A DNA stretch of 21,639 bases, from NCBI GenBank assembly GCA_016875255.1, contig VGRU01000037.1, positions 1 to 21,639 of the forward strand, written 5' to 3'. The position numbers were made by a program, and so were the translations under genes. Under the pieces are notes generated by a model that did no database searches, was not told the DNA's origin, and saw only the letters and a list, made by a program, of their open reading frames with translations. Of the stretch, positions 15,106 through 21,639 are shown one piece after another. Position 1 is the stretch's first letter. Every line of letters begins with the position of its first letter. This stretch comes from Deltaproteobacteria bacterium. Its GTDB lineage: Bacteria > Desulfobacterota > BSN033 > UBA1163.

Positions 15106-15182
15106 AAGGTGGAAGGTGGAGTGTGGAACGCAGAACGTTGAATTTGGAATTTAAAAGAGGGTGAAGAGGCAGGGAGTTTTTT

Positions 15183-16223
15183 ATGCAGATCAAACAGTAT
15201 GTGGCAAAGGATATCCAGGAGGCATTGAGAAAAGTGAAGGAGGAGATGGGTTCGGAGGCGATCATCCTTTCAACGAAGAAGATCAGGAACGCTCTTCGAG
15301 GACCCGGACTTTATTCGCCTCCGATGGTTGAGGTGGTGGCCGCGGTCGATCGACCTTCCAAATCTTCGTCAGGATTCTCCGGATGGGATCCATTGGCCTG
15401 GCCTGTCGGGATGGAGAAGGTGAGGGGGCCGAAGGAATCGGAAGAGGAATTCTTCCTCCGGAAGATCCACTCCGCCGGTCTATTTCCGGAGTTTGTCCAG
15501 GGGCTGGCCGAAGAGATCCGAGCCTTCCGAAAAGAGCCGTCAGCCAAAAATTTAACCGAGGCCTATCGGGGACTTCTCAGCTGGAGGCTCATGGAATGCG
15601 TGGAGGTGACCGAACCCTCTTTTAAAGGGCCCAGGATATGGTCCTTTATCGGACCCACGGGGATCGGCAAGACGACCACCCTGGTAAAACTGGCCGCCCA
15701 TTTCCGTTTAAAGGTGACGGACCGGATCACCCTGATCACGATCGATACCTATCGCATCGGAGCGGTCGAACAATTGAAACAGTACGCCCAGATCCTGCGA
15801 CTGCCCCTGGAGGTGGCCTTTCATCCGGAAGAACTCAGGCAGATCATCGAAAGAAACAGACACCAGGACCTCCTGCTCATCGATACCGCCGGAAGAAGTC
15901 CTCACCTTACGAAGCCGATCGAGGAATTGAGAGATTTCCTGACCGTCCATCCGAAGATCGAGAATCACCTCCTTCTCAGCGCAACGACGAAGGATAGCGA
16001 TCTGGAATGGATTGTCGAGCGGTTCCGCCTTCTCCCCATCTCCAGTTACATCTTTACCAAAATCGATGAGACCACTCAGTATGTTCCCCTTTTCAACCAG
16101 TTGGTGCGCTTCAAAAGGCCCCTCTCCTATCTGAGCAAAGGCCAGAGCGTTCCTGAGGATATCGAACTGGCCACGAAGCCGAGAGTGGCCAATATGGTGC
16201 TCAGCGCTATTACATGGAATTGA
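15183..16223 (+). CDS. flhF: Flagellar placement GTPase FlhF (SRP-type)
   Basis: 346 residues. FlhF is an SRP/FtsY-related GTPase that marks where, and in many species that only one, flagellum is built. The N-terminal B domain begins MQIKQYVAKDIQEALRKVKEEMGSEAIILSTKKI. An NG core follows with P-loop GPTGIGKTT (157-165), the DTYRIGAVEQLKQYA segment, DTAGR (234-238) and the specificity motif TKIDE (292-296). The usual C-terminal LSKGQSVPEDIELA is present. It follows flhA after 77 bp of non-coding DNA and precedes its GTPase activator flhG by 14 bp. Confidence 0.96.
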   Translation: MQIKQYVAKDIQEALRKVKEEMGSEAIILSTKKIRNALRGPGLYSPPMVEVVAAVDRPSKSSSGFSGWDPLAWPVGMEKVRGPKESEEEFFLRKIHSAGLFPEFVQGLAEEIRAFRKEPSAKNLTEAYRGLLSWRLMECVEVTEPSFKGPRIWSFIGPTGIGKTTTLVKLAAHFRLKVTDRITLITIDTYRIGAVEQLKQYAQILRLPLEVAFHPEELRQIIERNRHQDLLLIDTAGRSPHLTKPIEELRDFLTVHPKIENHLLLSATTKDSDLEWIVERFRLLPISSYIFTKIDETTQYVPLFNQLVRFKRPLSYLSKGQSVPEDIELATKPRVANMVLSAITWN

Positions 16224-16237
16224 CGAGGTGAAGCTGA

Positions 16238-17176
16238 ATGGACCAGGCAGAAGAATTACGAACGATCATGAATCAAGCCGTTGAACAAAAGGAGCGCTTT
16301 TCCCCTGTTTCCGGAGTTAGGGGGGACGAGGCGATACTCCGCTGTCCGAGGGTGATCTCCGTCACCAGCGGAAAAGGAGGCGTTGGCAAGACGAATGTGG
16401 TGGTCAACCTGGCCCTCGCTTTTACCCGGCTGGGAAAGAAGGTTCTGGTGCTGGACGCAGATCTGGGGTTGGCCAATATCGATGTCCTGTTGGGGTTGAC
16501 TCCCCGATATACGGTCGAACATCTCTTCGGACGGGAAAAGAGTTTTTCGGAGATCCTGATCGAGGGGCCAGGGGGAATGCGGATCATGCCCGCCAGTTCA
16601 GGGGTTTCCGGTCTGGTCGATCTCAACGAGACACAGAAACTCTTCCTGTTAGATGAGATCGACCTCATGGCTGAGAACATCGACATCCTGCTCATCGATA
16701 CCGGAGCAGGCATCTCTTCCAATGTCCTCTATTTTAATATGGCAGCCCCGGAATCGATCGTCATCGCCACACCCGAGCCGACCTCAATGACGGACGCCTA
16801 TGCCCTGATCAAGGTCTTGTCCACCCGGTGCAAGAAGAAGGATTTTATGATGCTCGTCAATTTCGTTTCGGATGAGGAGGAGGCGAAAGGGGTATTTAAA
16901 AAGATCAGCAAGGTGGCCGACCATTTTCTCAAAAGCCTGTCGATTGATTACCTGGGGTTCATCCCCTTTGACGAGAAACTTCCTCTGGCTGTCAGACACC
17001 AGAAACCCGTTCTCGAAATCTTTCCAAAGGCGCCTTCGAGCAGGCATTTTGAGGATCTGGCGAGGGCGATCTTGGAGAGGCCCTCGAGATCCGTTGCCAC
17101 GGGCGGGATCCAGTTTTTCTGGAAGAGGCTATTTGAATCCCAGGACGATCTGTATCAGGAAAGGGGGATTGTTTGA
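16238..17176 (+). CDS. flhG: MinD-like ATPase FlhG (FleN/YlxH), regulator of flagellar number
   Basis: 312 residues. The N terminus starts MDQAEELR, matching the DQAxxLR activation helix by which FlhG stimulates the FlhF GTPase. The deviant Walker A is SGKGGVGKT (about 44-52). LVLDADLGLANIDVLLGL and the switch region DILLIDTGAGIS follow, as in MinD/ParA ATPases. FlhG limits flagellar number, in some species by also restraining the sigma-54 activator. A GAGGTGAAG site precedes ATG 16238. The stop overlaps the fliA start by 4 nt. Confidence 0.96.
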   Translation: MDQAEELRTIMNQAVEQKERFSPVSGVRGDEAILRCPRVISVTSGKGGVGKTNVVVNLALAFTRLGKKVLVLDADLGLANIDVLLGLTPRYTVEHLFGREKSFSEILIEGPGGMRIMPASSGVSGLVDLNETQKLFLLDEIDLMAENIDILLIDTGAGISSNVLYFNMAAPESIVIATPEPTSMTDAYALIKVLSTRCKKKDFMMLVNFVSDEEEAKGVFKKISKVADHFLKSLSIDYLGFIPFDEKLPLAVRHQKPVLEIFPKAPSSRHFEDLARAILERPSRSVATGGIQFFWKRLFESQDDLYQERGIV

Positions 17177-17964
17177 AAGCAAAAGCTTTTTATCAACAGG
17201 TGAGCTCTCCGACGGAGCGTCTTTTAACGGTCCGAAAGTCGAAGACCCAGGATCGTGACGAGATGATCCTGCAATATACCCCTTTGATCAAGTATATTGC
17301 TCACCGGCTGGCCATGAGGCTTCCCTCTCATATCTCCATCGATGACCTGATCAGCGCCGGAGTGATCGGCCTGATGGATGCCTTAACGAAATTCGACCCG
17401 GGCAAGAAGGTGGAGTTTAAAACCTACGCCGAATTCCGGATCCGCGGGGCGATGCTCGACGAATTGAGATCGATGGATTGGGTGCCGCGGTCCGTAAGGC
17501 AGAAAGCCACCCAGCTCGAGAGGACGATCAACCAATTGGAGAAAAAGAAGGGAAGGTCGGTGGAGGATGAGGAGATCGCTTCCGAGATAGGCATCTCTCT
17601 GGATGCCTATTATGAGACGATGAAGAACCTTCACGGCCTCTCTCCCCTGGATATGGAGGAGGTTCAGAAGAGATTTCCCAGGCTCTCACTCGAAGAGATT
17701 CTGGACTCCCTGGTCGACAGCGAGGAGAATGATCCCTTTCATCAATACAGCCTTAAGGAGTTGAAGAAGGTTCTGGCACGGGCGATCGATGAGCTTTCTT
17801 CGAAGGAGAAAATGGTCATCTCGCTTTATTACTATGAGGAACTGACATTGAAAGAGATCGGAGAGGCGCTTGATTTAACCGAGTCCAGAATCTGTCAGAT
17901 TCATACGAAAGGGGTCTTAAAATTGAGAGCCCGGTTGAAACGCTATCTGGAGGATGGTCTGTAA
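17173..17964 (+). CDS. fliA: RNA polymerase sigma-28 factor FliA
   Basis: 263 residues, the sigma factor that transcribes late flagellar and chemotaxis genes after anti-sigma FlgM is exported. Region 2 reads LIKYIAHRLAMRLPSHISIDDLISAGVIGLMDALTKFDP then FKTYAEFRIRGAMLDELRSMDWVPRSVRQ. Region 3 holds RSVEDEEIASEIGISLDAYYE. Region 4 reads LSSKEKMVISLYYYEELTLKEIGEALDLTESRICQIHTKGVLKLRARL. The start is a TTG at 17173 in a TTGA overlap with the flhG stop, with GGAAAGGGGG upstream. The next possible ATG, 17263, would remove about 30 poorly conserved residues, so the N terminus is not certain. Confidence 0.96.
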   Translation: MKAKAFYQQVSSPTERLLTVRKSKTQDRDEMILQYTPLIKYIAHRLAMRLPSHISIDDLISAGVIGLMDALTKFDPGKKVEFKTYAEFRIRGAMLDELRSMDWVPRSVRQKATQLERTINQLEKKKGRSVEDEEIASEIGISLDAYYETMKNLHGLSPLDMEEVQKRFPRLSLEEILDSLVDSEENDPFHQYSLKELKKVLARAIDELSSKEKMVISLYYYEELTLKEIGEALDLTESRICQIHTKGVLKLRARLKRYLEDGL

Positions 17965-18003
17965 CGAGTAAAATGATTCCAGATTAACATTTCAACGACA
18001 CTT

Positions 18004-18056
18004 GTAGCCGCACCCTTTAGGGTGCGCCATTTTCGCAGGCTAAAGCCTGCGGCTAC
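18004..18056. repeat. REP-like double hairpin upstream of cheY
   Basis: An outer inverted repeat gtagccgca/tgcggctac encloses two hairpins, cgcaccctttagggtgcg and cgcaggctaaagcctgcg. This two-hairpin layout is typical of dispersed palindromic elements. It lies in the 150-bp spacer between fliA and cheY, which otherwise shows no clear promoter. Confidence 0.8.
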
Positions 18057-18114
18057 CATTTATGGTCTGTAAAGGGCTCTCACAGGGAAGATTTCATATT
18101 AAAGGAGAAGAAAA

Positions 18115-18498
18115 ATGCCGGATTTAAAGATGAACATTTTGGTGGTGGATGATTTTTCAACCATGAGAAGGATCATCAAAAATATCCTCAGGCAACTGGG
18201 ATATGTCAATATCCACGAAGCTGAAGACGGAACGGCCGCCCTGGATGTCCTGAGAAGGGAGAAGATCCACTTCGTCATCTCGGATTGGAATATGCCCCAG
18301 ATGACCGGCCTGGAGCTATTAAAAGCCGTCCGGACCAGCGAGGAATGGAAAGATTTGCCGTTTCTCATGGTCACGGCAGAAGGACAGAAGGAGCATGTCA
18401 TCGAGGCGGTGAAGTATCGCGTGAGCAATTATATCGTCAAACCCTTCACCGCTGAAACCCTGACCGAGAAGATCAATAAGGTCTTTGAAGGGAAGTAA
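18115..18498 (+). CDS. cheY: Chemotaxis response regulator CheY
   Basis: 127 residues, a single receiver domain with no output domain. Key residues are D12 and D13 (metal binding), D57 (phosphorylation, in VISDWNMP), T87 and K109 (in YIVKPF). Phosphorylated CheY binds the FliM N-terminal peptide (8216-9199) and changes motor rotation. ATG 18115 has an AAAGGAGAAG site. It is a lone cheY after fliA, without cheA or cheZ beside it, so its kinase must be encoded elsewhere. Confidence 0.95.
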   Translation: MPDLKMNILVVDDFSTMRRIIKNILRQLGYVNIHEAEDGTAALDVLRREKIHFVISDWNMPQMTGLELLKAVRTSEEWKDLPFLMVTAEGQKEHVIEAVKYRVSNYIVKPFTAETLTEKINKVFEGK

Positions 18499-18504
18499 CC
18501 CCAT

Positions 18505-18723
18505 ATGGCGGATGAGATCGGAATCTCAGCGAAACTCGGCGGCCTCCTTCCAGCGGATAAAATGAAAGATTCCGGGGGGGATGTCCCCGGTCAGGAGATC
18601 CTCCTGCGGAAGAGAAAGAAAGGGCGGGGGGAGAAACCTCCGGCCGATACGGATCAGGAGGAAGAAATCCTTGATCAAGAAAGGGATCCGTCTTCAGGAA
18701 AGATCCTGGACATTGTCATCTGA
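18505..18723 (+). CDS. Small hypothetical protein of the flagellar cluster
   Basis: 72 residues, very hydrophilic: a basic stretch LLRKRKKGRGEK (about 33-44), an acidic stretch DTDQEEEILDQERD, and a hydrophobic C-terminal tail GKILDIVI. There is no membrane segment or known domain. It starts 6 bp after the cheY stop and in the same direction, so it is probably co-transcribed and real; a GAAGGGAAG site overlaps the end of cheY. Small charged proteins with a conserved C-terminal tail occur in flagellar operons and may be adaptor or regulatory partners, but I cannot assign a function. Confidence 0.65.
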   Translation: MADEIGISAKLGGLLPADKMKDSGGDVPGQEILLRKRKKGRGEKPPADTDQEEEILDQERDPSSGKILDIVI

Positions 18724-18737
18724 TATAACATCCCCTA

Positions 18738-18801
18738 ATAAGGAAGCCAGGAATCCAGGAGATTAAAAAGAGCTTTTTTCCTGCTTTCCTGCAATCCTTA
18801 T
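18738..18801. repeat. 64-bp palindromic element
   Basis: The left arm ataaggaagccaggaatcc matches the complement of the right arm (ttcctgctttcctgcaatccttat region) at about 18 of 23 positions. The centre aaaaagagctttttt extends the stem. It fills most of the gap between the small hypothetical gene and the SwrB-like gene, and could also act as a bidirectional terminator. Half of a related copy sits at 11884-11918. Confidence 0.8.
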
Positions 18802-18828
18802 CAGCCACGGGAAATGAGGAGGAGAAAA

Positions 18829-19323
18829 ATGGAGACAGGCACAGTGAGCTTCTTGAACTTAACGGGTATAGAGGTGGGTTTGATCCTTTTGGCAGGGAGC
18901 GGCCTTCTTTCGCTCATCATCATGATCACCTATTTCAGGCGGGTGATGGCCTTTCTCAGGGGTCCGAGACCGGTTTATAAGAATTCCGATCAAATCAGGA
19001 AATGGGTTGAGGAATCGGAAATGGTCTATGAGAAGCTTTCAAAGACCCTTGAAGAGAGGAAAGAAATTACGAACAGATTAATCGAACAACTCGATGCAAA
19101 AATCGGGGCGCTCCGTTCCATGATGGCGGGGATGGATCGGGAAATGATTCCGATTGCCGAGGAGATCACAGGTAAAGAGCGGGAGGTCGAGATCGTGGAG
19201 ATGGCCGAAGGAGGCCGGGATTTTTCGGAGATTGCCAGGCAGACCGGGTTTTCCATCGGAGAAGTCCAGCTCATCATGAATTTAAAGAGATGCCAGGAGT
19301 CCTCTCCGTTAAAGATTAGTTAG
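18829..19323 (+). CDS. SwrB/DUF2802-like membrane protein with coiled coil and HTH
   Basis: 164 residues. One membrane segment (GIEVGLILLAGSGLLSLIIMITYF, about 12-36) is followed by a long charged helix of coiled-coil type (about 50-105). A C-terminal helix-turn-helix-like motif reads DFSEIARQTGFSIGEVQLIMNLKR. The same layout is seen in B. subtilis SwrB, encoded just after sigD and promoting flagellar export activation, and in DUF2802 proteins near fliA/che genes in proteobacteria. Position after fliA-cheY fits either. I chose ATG 18829 because GAGGAGGAG lies directly upstream; the in-frame ATG at 18814 would use that site as coding sequence. Homology is inferred from layout, not from a search. 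Confidence 0.7.
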   Translation: METGTVSFLNLTGIEVGLILLAGSGLLSLIIMITYFRRVMAFLRGPRPVYKNSDQIRKWVEESEMVYEKLSKTLEERKEITNRLIEQLDAKIGALRSMMAGMDREMIPIAEEITGKEREVEIVEMAEGGRDFSEIARQTGFSIGEVQLIMNLKRCQESSPLKIS

Positions 19324-19352
19324 AAAATGAGGAGTTCGTTCAACGGTAACGG

Positions 19353-19390
19353 CCTTTCGATAAACTCAACGCCCTGAGCATTGTCGAAGG
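19353..19390. repeat. Dispersed CCCTGAGCnTTGTCGAAGGG-type palindrome
   Basis: The ends cctttcga and tcgaagg are inverted, and the core gccctgagcattgtcgaagggc is a palindromic sequence met in many bacterial genomes. It appears inserted into the edge of the left long repeat: the right copy lacks it at the equivalent place. Confidence 0.65.
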
Positions 19391-19692
19391 GCAACGAGGC
19401 CCGCCCTGTACCATATTAGGTTCAGGGCCTGTATCGTTAAATTGAAAATGACGTTTGTCGTTGTCCCTGCCCGCCGTACAGACACTCTGGCAGGCGGGGA
19501 AGCTCGTATCCCTGTCTGTCGACAGGCAGGGAGACTCGCGAATAGAATCTGGATGCTCGAGCTTCGCTTTTCGAGCCTCTTGCTTCGATACGAGCATCGT
19601 CACCCATAACCGTTTGACTATCAATCCAAACGCCTCCCTGCCCCGCCCTCGGTCGGGACCGGGGCCGGTAGGCAGGGGCTTCGTAACCGTAA
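19390..19692 (+). repeat. Long hairpin-rich repeat, left copy (inverted relative to 20901-21130)
   Basis: Aligned with the reverse complement of 20901-21130 it is over 90 percent identical in the shared 230 bp, from ggcaacgaggcccg to gcttcgtaaccgtaa. It carries three additional palindromic blocks at 19403-19431, 19511-19530 and 19643-19666. Internal hairpins include gatgctcg/cgagcatc and cccgcc/ggcggg. It occupies the 403-bp gap before the FliK-like gene; no credible gene lies in it. Confidence 0.9.
19511..19530. repeat. 20-bp palindrome nested in the left long repeat
   Basis: cctgtctgtcgacaggcagg is self-complementary at 18 of 20 positions. Removing it restores the exact sequence of the right copy (agctcgtatc joined to gagactcg). 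The resident palindrome cctgcctaccggcaggcagg at 20927-20936 and its flanks belongs to the same family. Confidence 0.75.
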
Positions 19693-19726
19693 TCTCAACC
19701 TAAAAATATTTTCATGAGAGATTATC

Positions 19727-20863
19727 TTGAAAGAGATCCAATCTCCATTTCTTACTTCATTCGATCTGATTCGCCTGGATTCCCCCTTAGGGAAGGACTT
19801 TCCCTCTTTTCATATTGGCCAGGTTCTCCGGGGAAAGGTGATTGAAGCGATCGATGATCACCATGCGGTGATCCGCATGGAAGGCCATGATCTCTCCGTG
19901 GAGAGCCACATGCGGCTGAACAGAGGAATGGAGGGACTTTTTGAAGTCAAGGCGGTTTATCCTCAAATCGTTCTGAAACTTCTTCAGCCGGAAGAGACGA
20001 GCGTCCTGGAGGCCCAGAGATGGCTTAAAGCCTTTCTCATGACCGATCCCTCCATGGGGGACCTGTCAGAAAGATTATCACTTCTCTGGAAAACAGGGAG
20101 GCAGGAAATGGCTCCTGCGGTGCGGGAGACAATGGACCGTTTGCTGAGCCTGTGGAGTTCCTTTTCCCCTTCCCGGTCCTTCGCAATCGATCCCGGACAG
20201 ATCAAGGGGATCATCACACGGTCAGGCCTCTTTTTCGAACATCAGTTAGGACAACTGATCGAAACCCGCAGCCGGGGCCGGTTCGAAGCGGCGCTGGGCA
20301 GGGATGTAAAAGGATTGTTGGCCAGATTGAAGGCCCAGCTCGAAACTTCTTCGCCTGCGGTCCGGACCTCAGGTCCCGGTTCCTCCATGCACGAAGAACT
20401 CCTGGACGGCGTTCATCATCTTCTTCGCAAGATCGAAGGCTACCAGTTGCTTCATTCTTCTTCTCCTGCCGGGATTCAGGAGAAGATCTTTCTTCTCCTT
20501 CCTTTCTGGATACAGGAACGCCTTCAGCTCGTTGATCTCCATCTCTCTCTTCCTCAATCCGGATCAGACCGTTCGGATCCCGAAGGGATGTCCATGCTCT
20601 TTTTGCTCCATTTGCCGGAGTGGGGAAAGATGAGCATCGAGGTGAGGATGACCGGGAAAAACCTTTATGGCCAGTTCTTTTTCTCCTCTGATGAGGTGAC
20701 GTCCTTCTTCAGCGGAGCGCTCAACGAACTTCAGAGGCGACTTCTTCATCTTGGATTTCAGTCCGAGATGCGTGTCTCCACCCAGACTCCGGAGAAGATT
20801 GTTGAAAATTTTCTGAGCGAGATGAAAGGAAATGACAGATCATTATTGAACCTGGTCGTTTGA
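19727..20863 (+). CDS. Second FliK-like protein (YlqG-type, Flg_hook C-terminal domain)
   Basis: 378 residues. The N-terminal part has a compact beta-rich segment (about 27-86: GQVLRGKVIEAIDDHHAVIRMEGHDL, GMEGLFEVKAVYPQIVLKLL). A helical, variable middle follows. The C-terminal domain (about 305-365: HLPEWGKMSIEVRMTGKNLYGQFFFSS, LNELQRRLLHLGFQSEMRVS) resembles the FliK Flg_hook fold. With the FlhB-like gene downstream it forms the same pair as Bacillus ylqG-ylqH, so a role in export specificity is likely but unproven. The start is a TTG at 19727 with only a weak GAGAG site; no in-frame ATG is near. The gene lies precisely between two inverted long repeats, which cut it off from both neighbours. 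Confidence 0.75.
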   Translation: MKEIQSPFLTSFDLIRLDSPLGKDFPSFHIGQVLRGKVIEAIDDHHAVIRMEGHDLSVESHMRLNRGMEGLFEVKAVYPQIVLKLLQPEETSVLEAQRWLKAFLMTDPSMGDLSERLSLLWKTGRQEMAPAVRETMDRLLSLWSSFSPSRSFAIDPGQIKGIITRSGLFFEHQLGQLIETRSRGRFEAALGRDVKGLLARLKAQLETSSPAVRTSGPGSSMHEELLDGVHHLLRKIEGYQLLHSSSPAGIQEKIFLLLPFWIQERLQLVDLHLSLPQSGSDRSDPEGMSMLFLLHLPEWGKMSIEVRMTGKNLYGQFFFSSDEVTSFFSGALNELQRRLLHLGFQSEMRVSTQTPEKIVENFLSEMKGNDRSLLNLVV

Positions 20864-20900
20864 TCCTATTGCTCCATTTAGGGAATAAATCGTTAAAAGG

Positions 20901-21130
20901 TTACGGTTACGAAGCCCCTGCCTACCGGCAGGCAGGCGTTTCGTAAATCGTCAAACGGTTATTGGTGACGATGCTCGTATCGAAGCAAGAGGCTCGAAAA
21001 ACGAAGCTCGAGCATCCAGATTCAATTCACGAGTCTCGATACGAGCTTCCCCGCCTGCCAGAGTGTATGTACGGCGGGCAGGGACAACGACAAACGTCAT
21101 TGTCAATTTAACGATACGGGCCTCGTTGCC
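20901..21130 (-). repeat. Long hairpin-rich repeat, right copy
   Basis: The reverse complement matches 19390-19692 with about a dozen substitutions and lacks that copy's three extra palindromic blocks. It lies between the FliK-like and FlhB-like genes, which in other genomes are adjacent or coupled. No credible gene lies in it. Confidence 0.9.
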
Positions 21131-21202
21131 ATAACCGAAAGATCCCATCAAGGGATGGGTATTTATCCACTCAGGGTGAGAAAGAACCAAAGGGTGTATC
21201 CA

Positions 21203-21508
21203 ATGGGACGGTCGAAGCCGAAGAGAGGGTCTATTAAAAAGGCGGTGGCGCTCAAATATATTCCGGGCCGGGATCAGGCTCCGAGGGTGACGGCCAAAGG
21301 TCAGGGCTTGCTCGCCCAGAAGATCATCGAGCTGGCCCGGCATAATGGCATTCCTATCCAGGAAGATCCGGCTCTGGTTCAGGTGCTGGCACAACTCGAC
21401 TTCTACCAGGAAATTCCTCCAGAGGCCTATCTGGTCGTGGCGGAGATCCTGGCCTTTGTCTATTCGATGAATCAAAGATGGTCTTCCTTACAGCCCCGAG
21501 GGGGGTAG
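21203..21508 (+). CDS. FlhB-like C-terminal domain protein (YlqH/FhlB type)
   Basis: 101 residues corresponding to FlhB after its N-PTH cleavage site: KKAVALKYIPGRDQAPRVTAKGQGLLAQKIIELARHNGIPIQEDPALVQVLAQLDFYQEIPPEAYLVVAEILAFVYSMNQ aligns along its length with the end of the real FlhB at 11937-13004. Membrane segments and the NPTH motif are absent. Such stand-alone proteins can substitute for the cleaved FlhB C-terminal part in some bacteria, so it may modulate the export switch. I chose ATG 21203, 8 bp after AAAGGG; the upstream in-frame ATG at 21155 adds 16 unconserved residues. Confidence 0.85.
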   Translation: MGRSKPKRGSIKKAVALKYIPGRDQAPRVTAKGQGLLAQKIIELARHNGIPIQEDPALVQVLAQLDFYQEIPPEAYLVVAEILAFVYSMNQRWSSLQPRGG

Positions 21509-21618
21509 GAAAAAAATTCCCTGTGGTCTTTATCTTTAGGTATCTCTTTGCCTGATAGAGGCATCAAAAAGTTGATTGAAGGATCTCAATTTATTGGAAA
21601 TAGAGGGAGTTTGGCGAT

Positions 21619-21635
21619 TGGCACATGCTTTGCAT
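21619..21635 (+). promoter_or_regulatory. Sigma-54 (-24/-12) promoter at the window edge
   Basis: TGGCAC-N5-TTGCAT, a match at every consensus position with GG-N10-GC spacing. The start point would be near 21645, outside the window, so it serves a rightward gene not seen here, probably another flagellar operon. Confidence 0.85.
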
Positions 21636-21639
21636 GTTT

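Noticed and set aside
15106..15182. Possible repeat or promoter in the flhA-flhF gap
   Set aside because: The ggtggaaggtggagtgtgg and gaatttggaattta runs look repetitive, but no clear palindrome, duplication or promoter could be shown.
19340..19703. Open frames on both strands in the left long repeat
   Set aside because: They lie wholly in hairpin-rich repeat DNA; one contains the RALSLSKG string that arises from translating the CCCTGAGC-type palindrome.
20951..21475. 174-residue minus-strand frame across the right repeat and the FlhB-like gene
   Set aside because: Its C-terminal part is the complement of a clear FlhB-family coding region and the rest is repeat sequence.
1..21639. CRISPR array, integrase, complete insertion sequence or prophage genes
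   Set aside because: No regularly spaced repeats and no transposase, integrase or phage structural gene was seen in either strand.

Overview
This window is mainly a large chromosomal flagellar gene cluster, preceded by the end of purA, two tRNA genes and a small accessory segment. Gene order (fliK-flgD-flgE, then fliLMNOPQR-flhB-flhA-flhF-flhG-fliA-cheY), sigma-54-type -24/-12 promoters and abundant intergenic palindromic repeats suggest a Gram-negative, flagellated bacterium, most likely of the Deltaproteobacteria/Desulfobacterota type. The lineage is inferred from gene order and style; no marker was compared with a database.

Region 1 (1-694): the 3' end of purA, tRNA-Lys(TTT), an intergenic palindromic repeat, tRNA-Glu(TTC) and an intrinsic terminator. 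Region 2 (695-3890): an accessory segment between the intact tRNA-Glu and a decayed tRNA-Glu copy that is followed by a related terminator. It holds another tRNA-like relic, a 227-bp MITE-like palindrome, a leftward RhlE-type DEAD-box helicase whose stop codon lies inside that palindrome, a leftward cold-shock protein with a structured leader, and a leftward unrecognised gene. Region 3 (4074-7508): fliK, flgD and flgE (hook length, hook cap, hook subunit), with a candidate sigma-54 promoter in front and a 13-bp-stem hairpin behind.

Region 4 (7511-17964): from a strong sigma-54 promoter, an almost gapless rightward operon encodes the stator-associated protein FliL, the switch proteins FliM/FliN, the export gate (FliO, P, Q, R, FlhB, FlhA), the number and placement regulators FlhF/FlhG, and sigma-28 (FliA). 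The fliR-flhB junction carries a 39-bp duplication around a piece of a repeat, leaving a 23-codon ghost ORF between the genes. Region 5 (17965-21639): cheY, a 72-residue unknown protein, a membrane/coiled-coil/HTH protein resembling SwrB or DUF2802, and a second FliK-like/FlhB-like pair (as in Bacillus ylqG-ylqH). This FliK-like gene sits exactly between two inverted copies of a ~230-bp hairpin-rich repeat; the left copy carries extra palindromes nested inside it. The window ends on a near-perfect sigma-54 promoter for a gene beyond the edge.

Together the genes build and time the flagellum. Sigma-54 probably drives the hook and export genes, FliA then drives late genes, and FliK plus the FlhB C-terminal domain switch export from hook to filament. 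The most unusual content is the repeat architecture: the inverted-repeat-bounded fliK-like cassette, the palindrome accretion in one repeat copy, the ghost ORF at fliR-flhB, and the MITE that ends the helicase gene.
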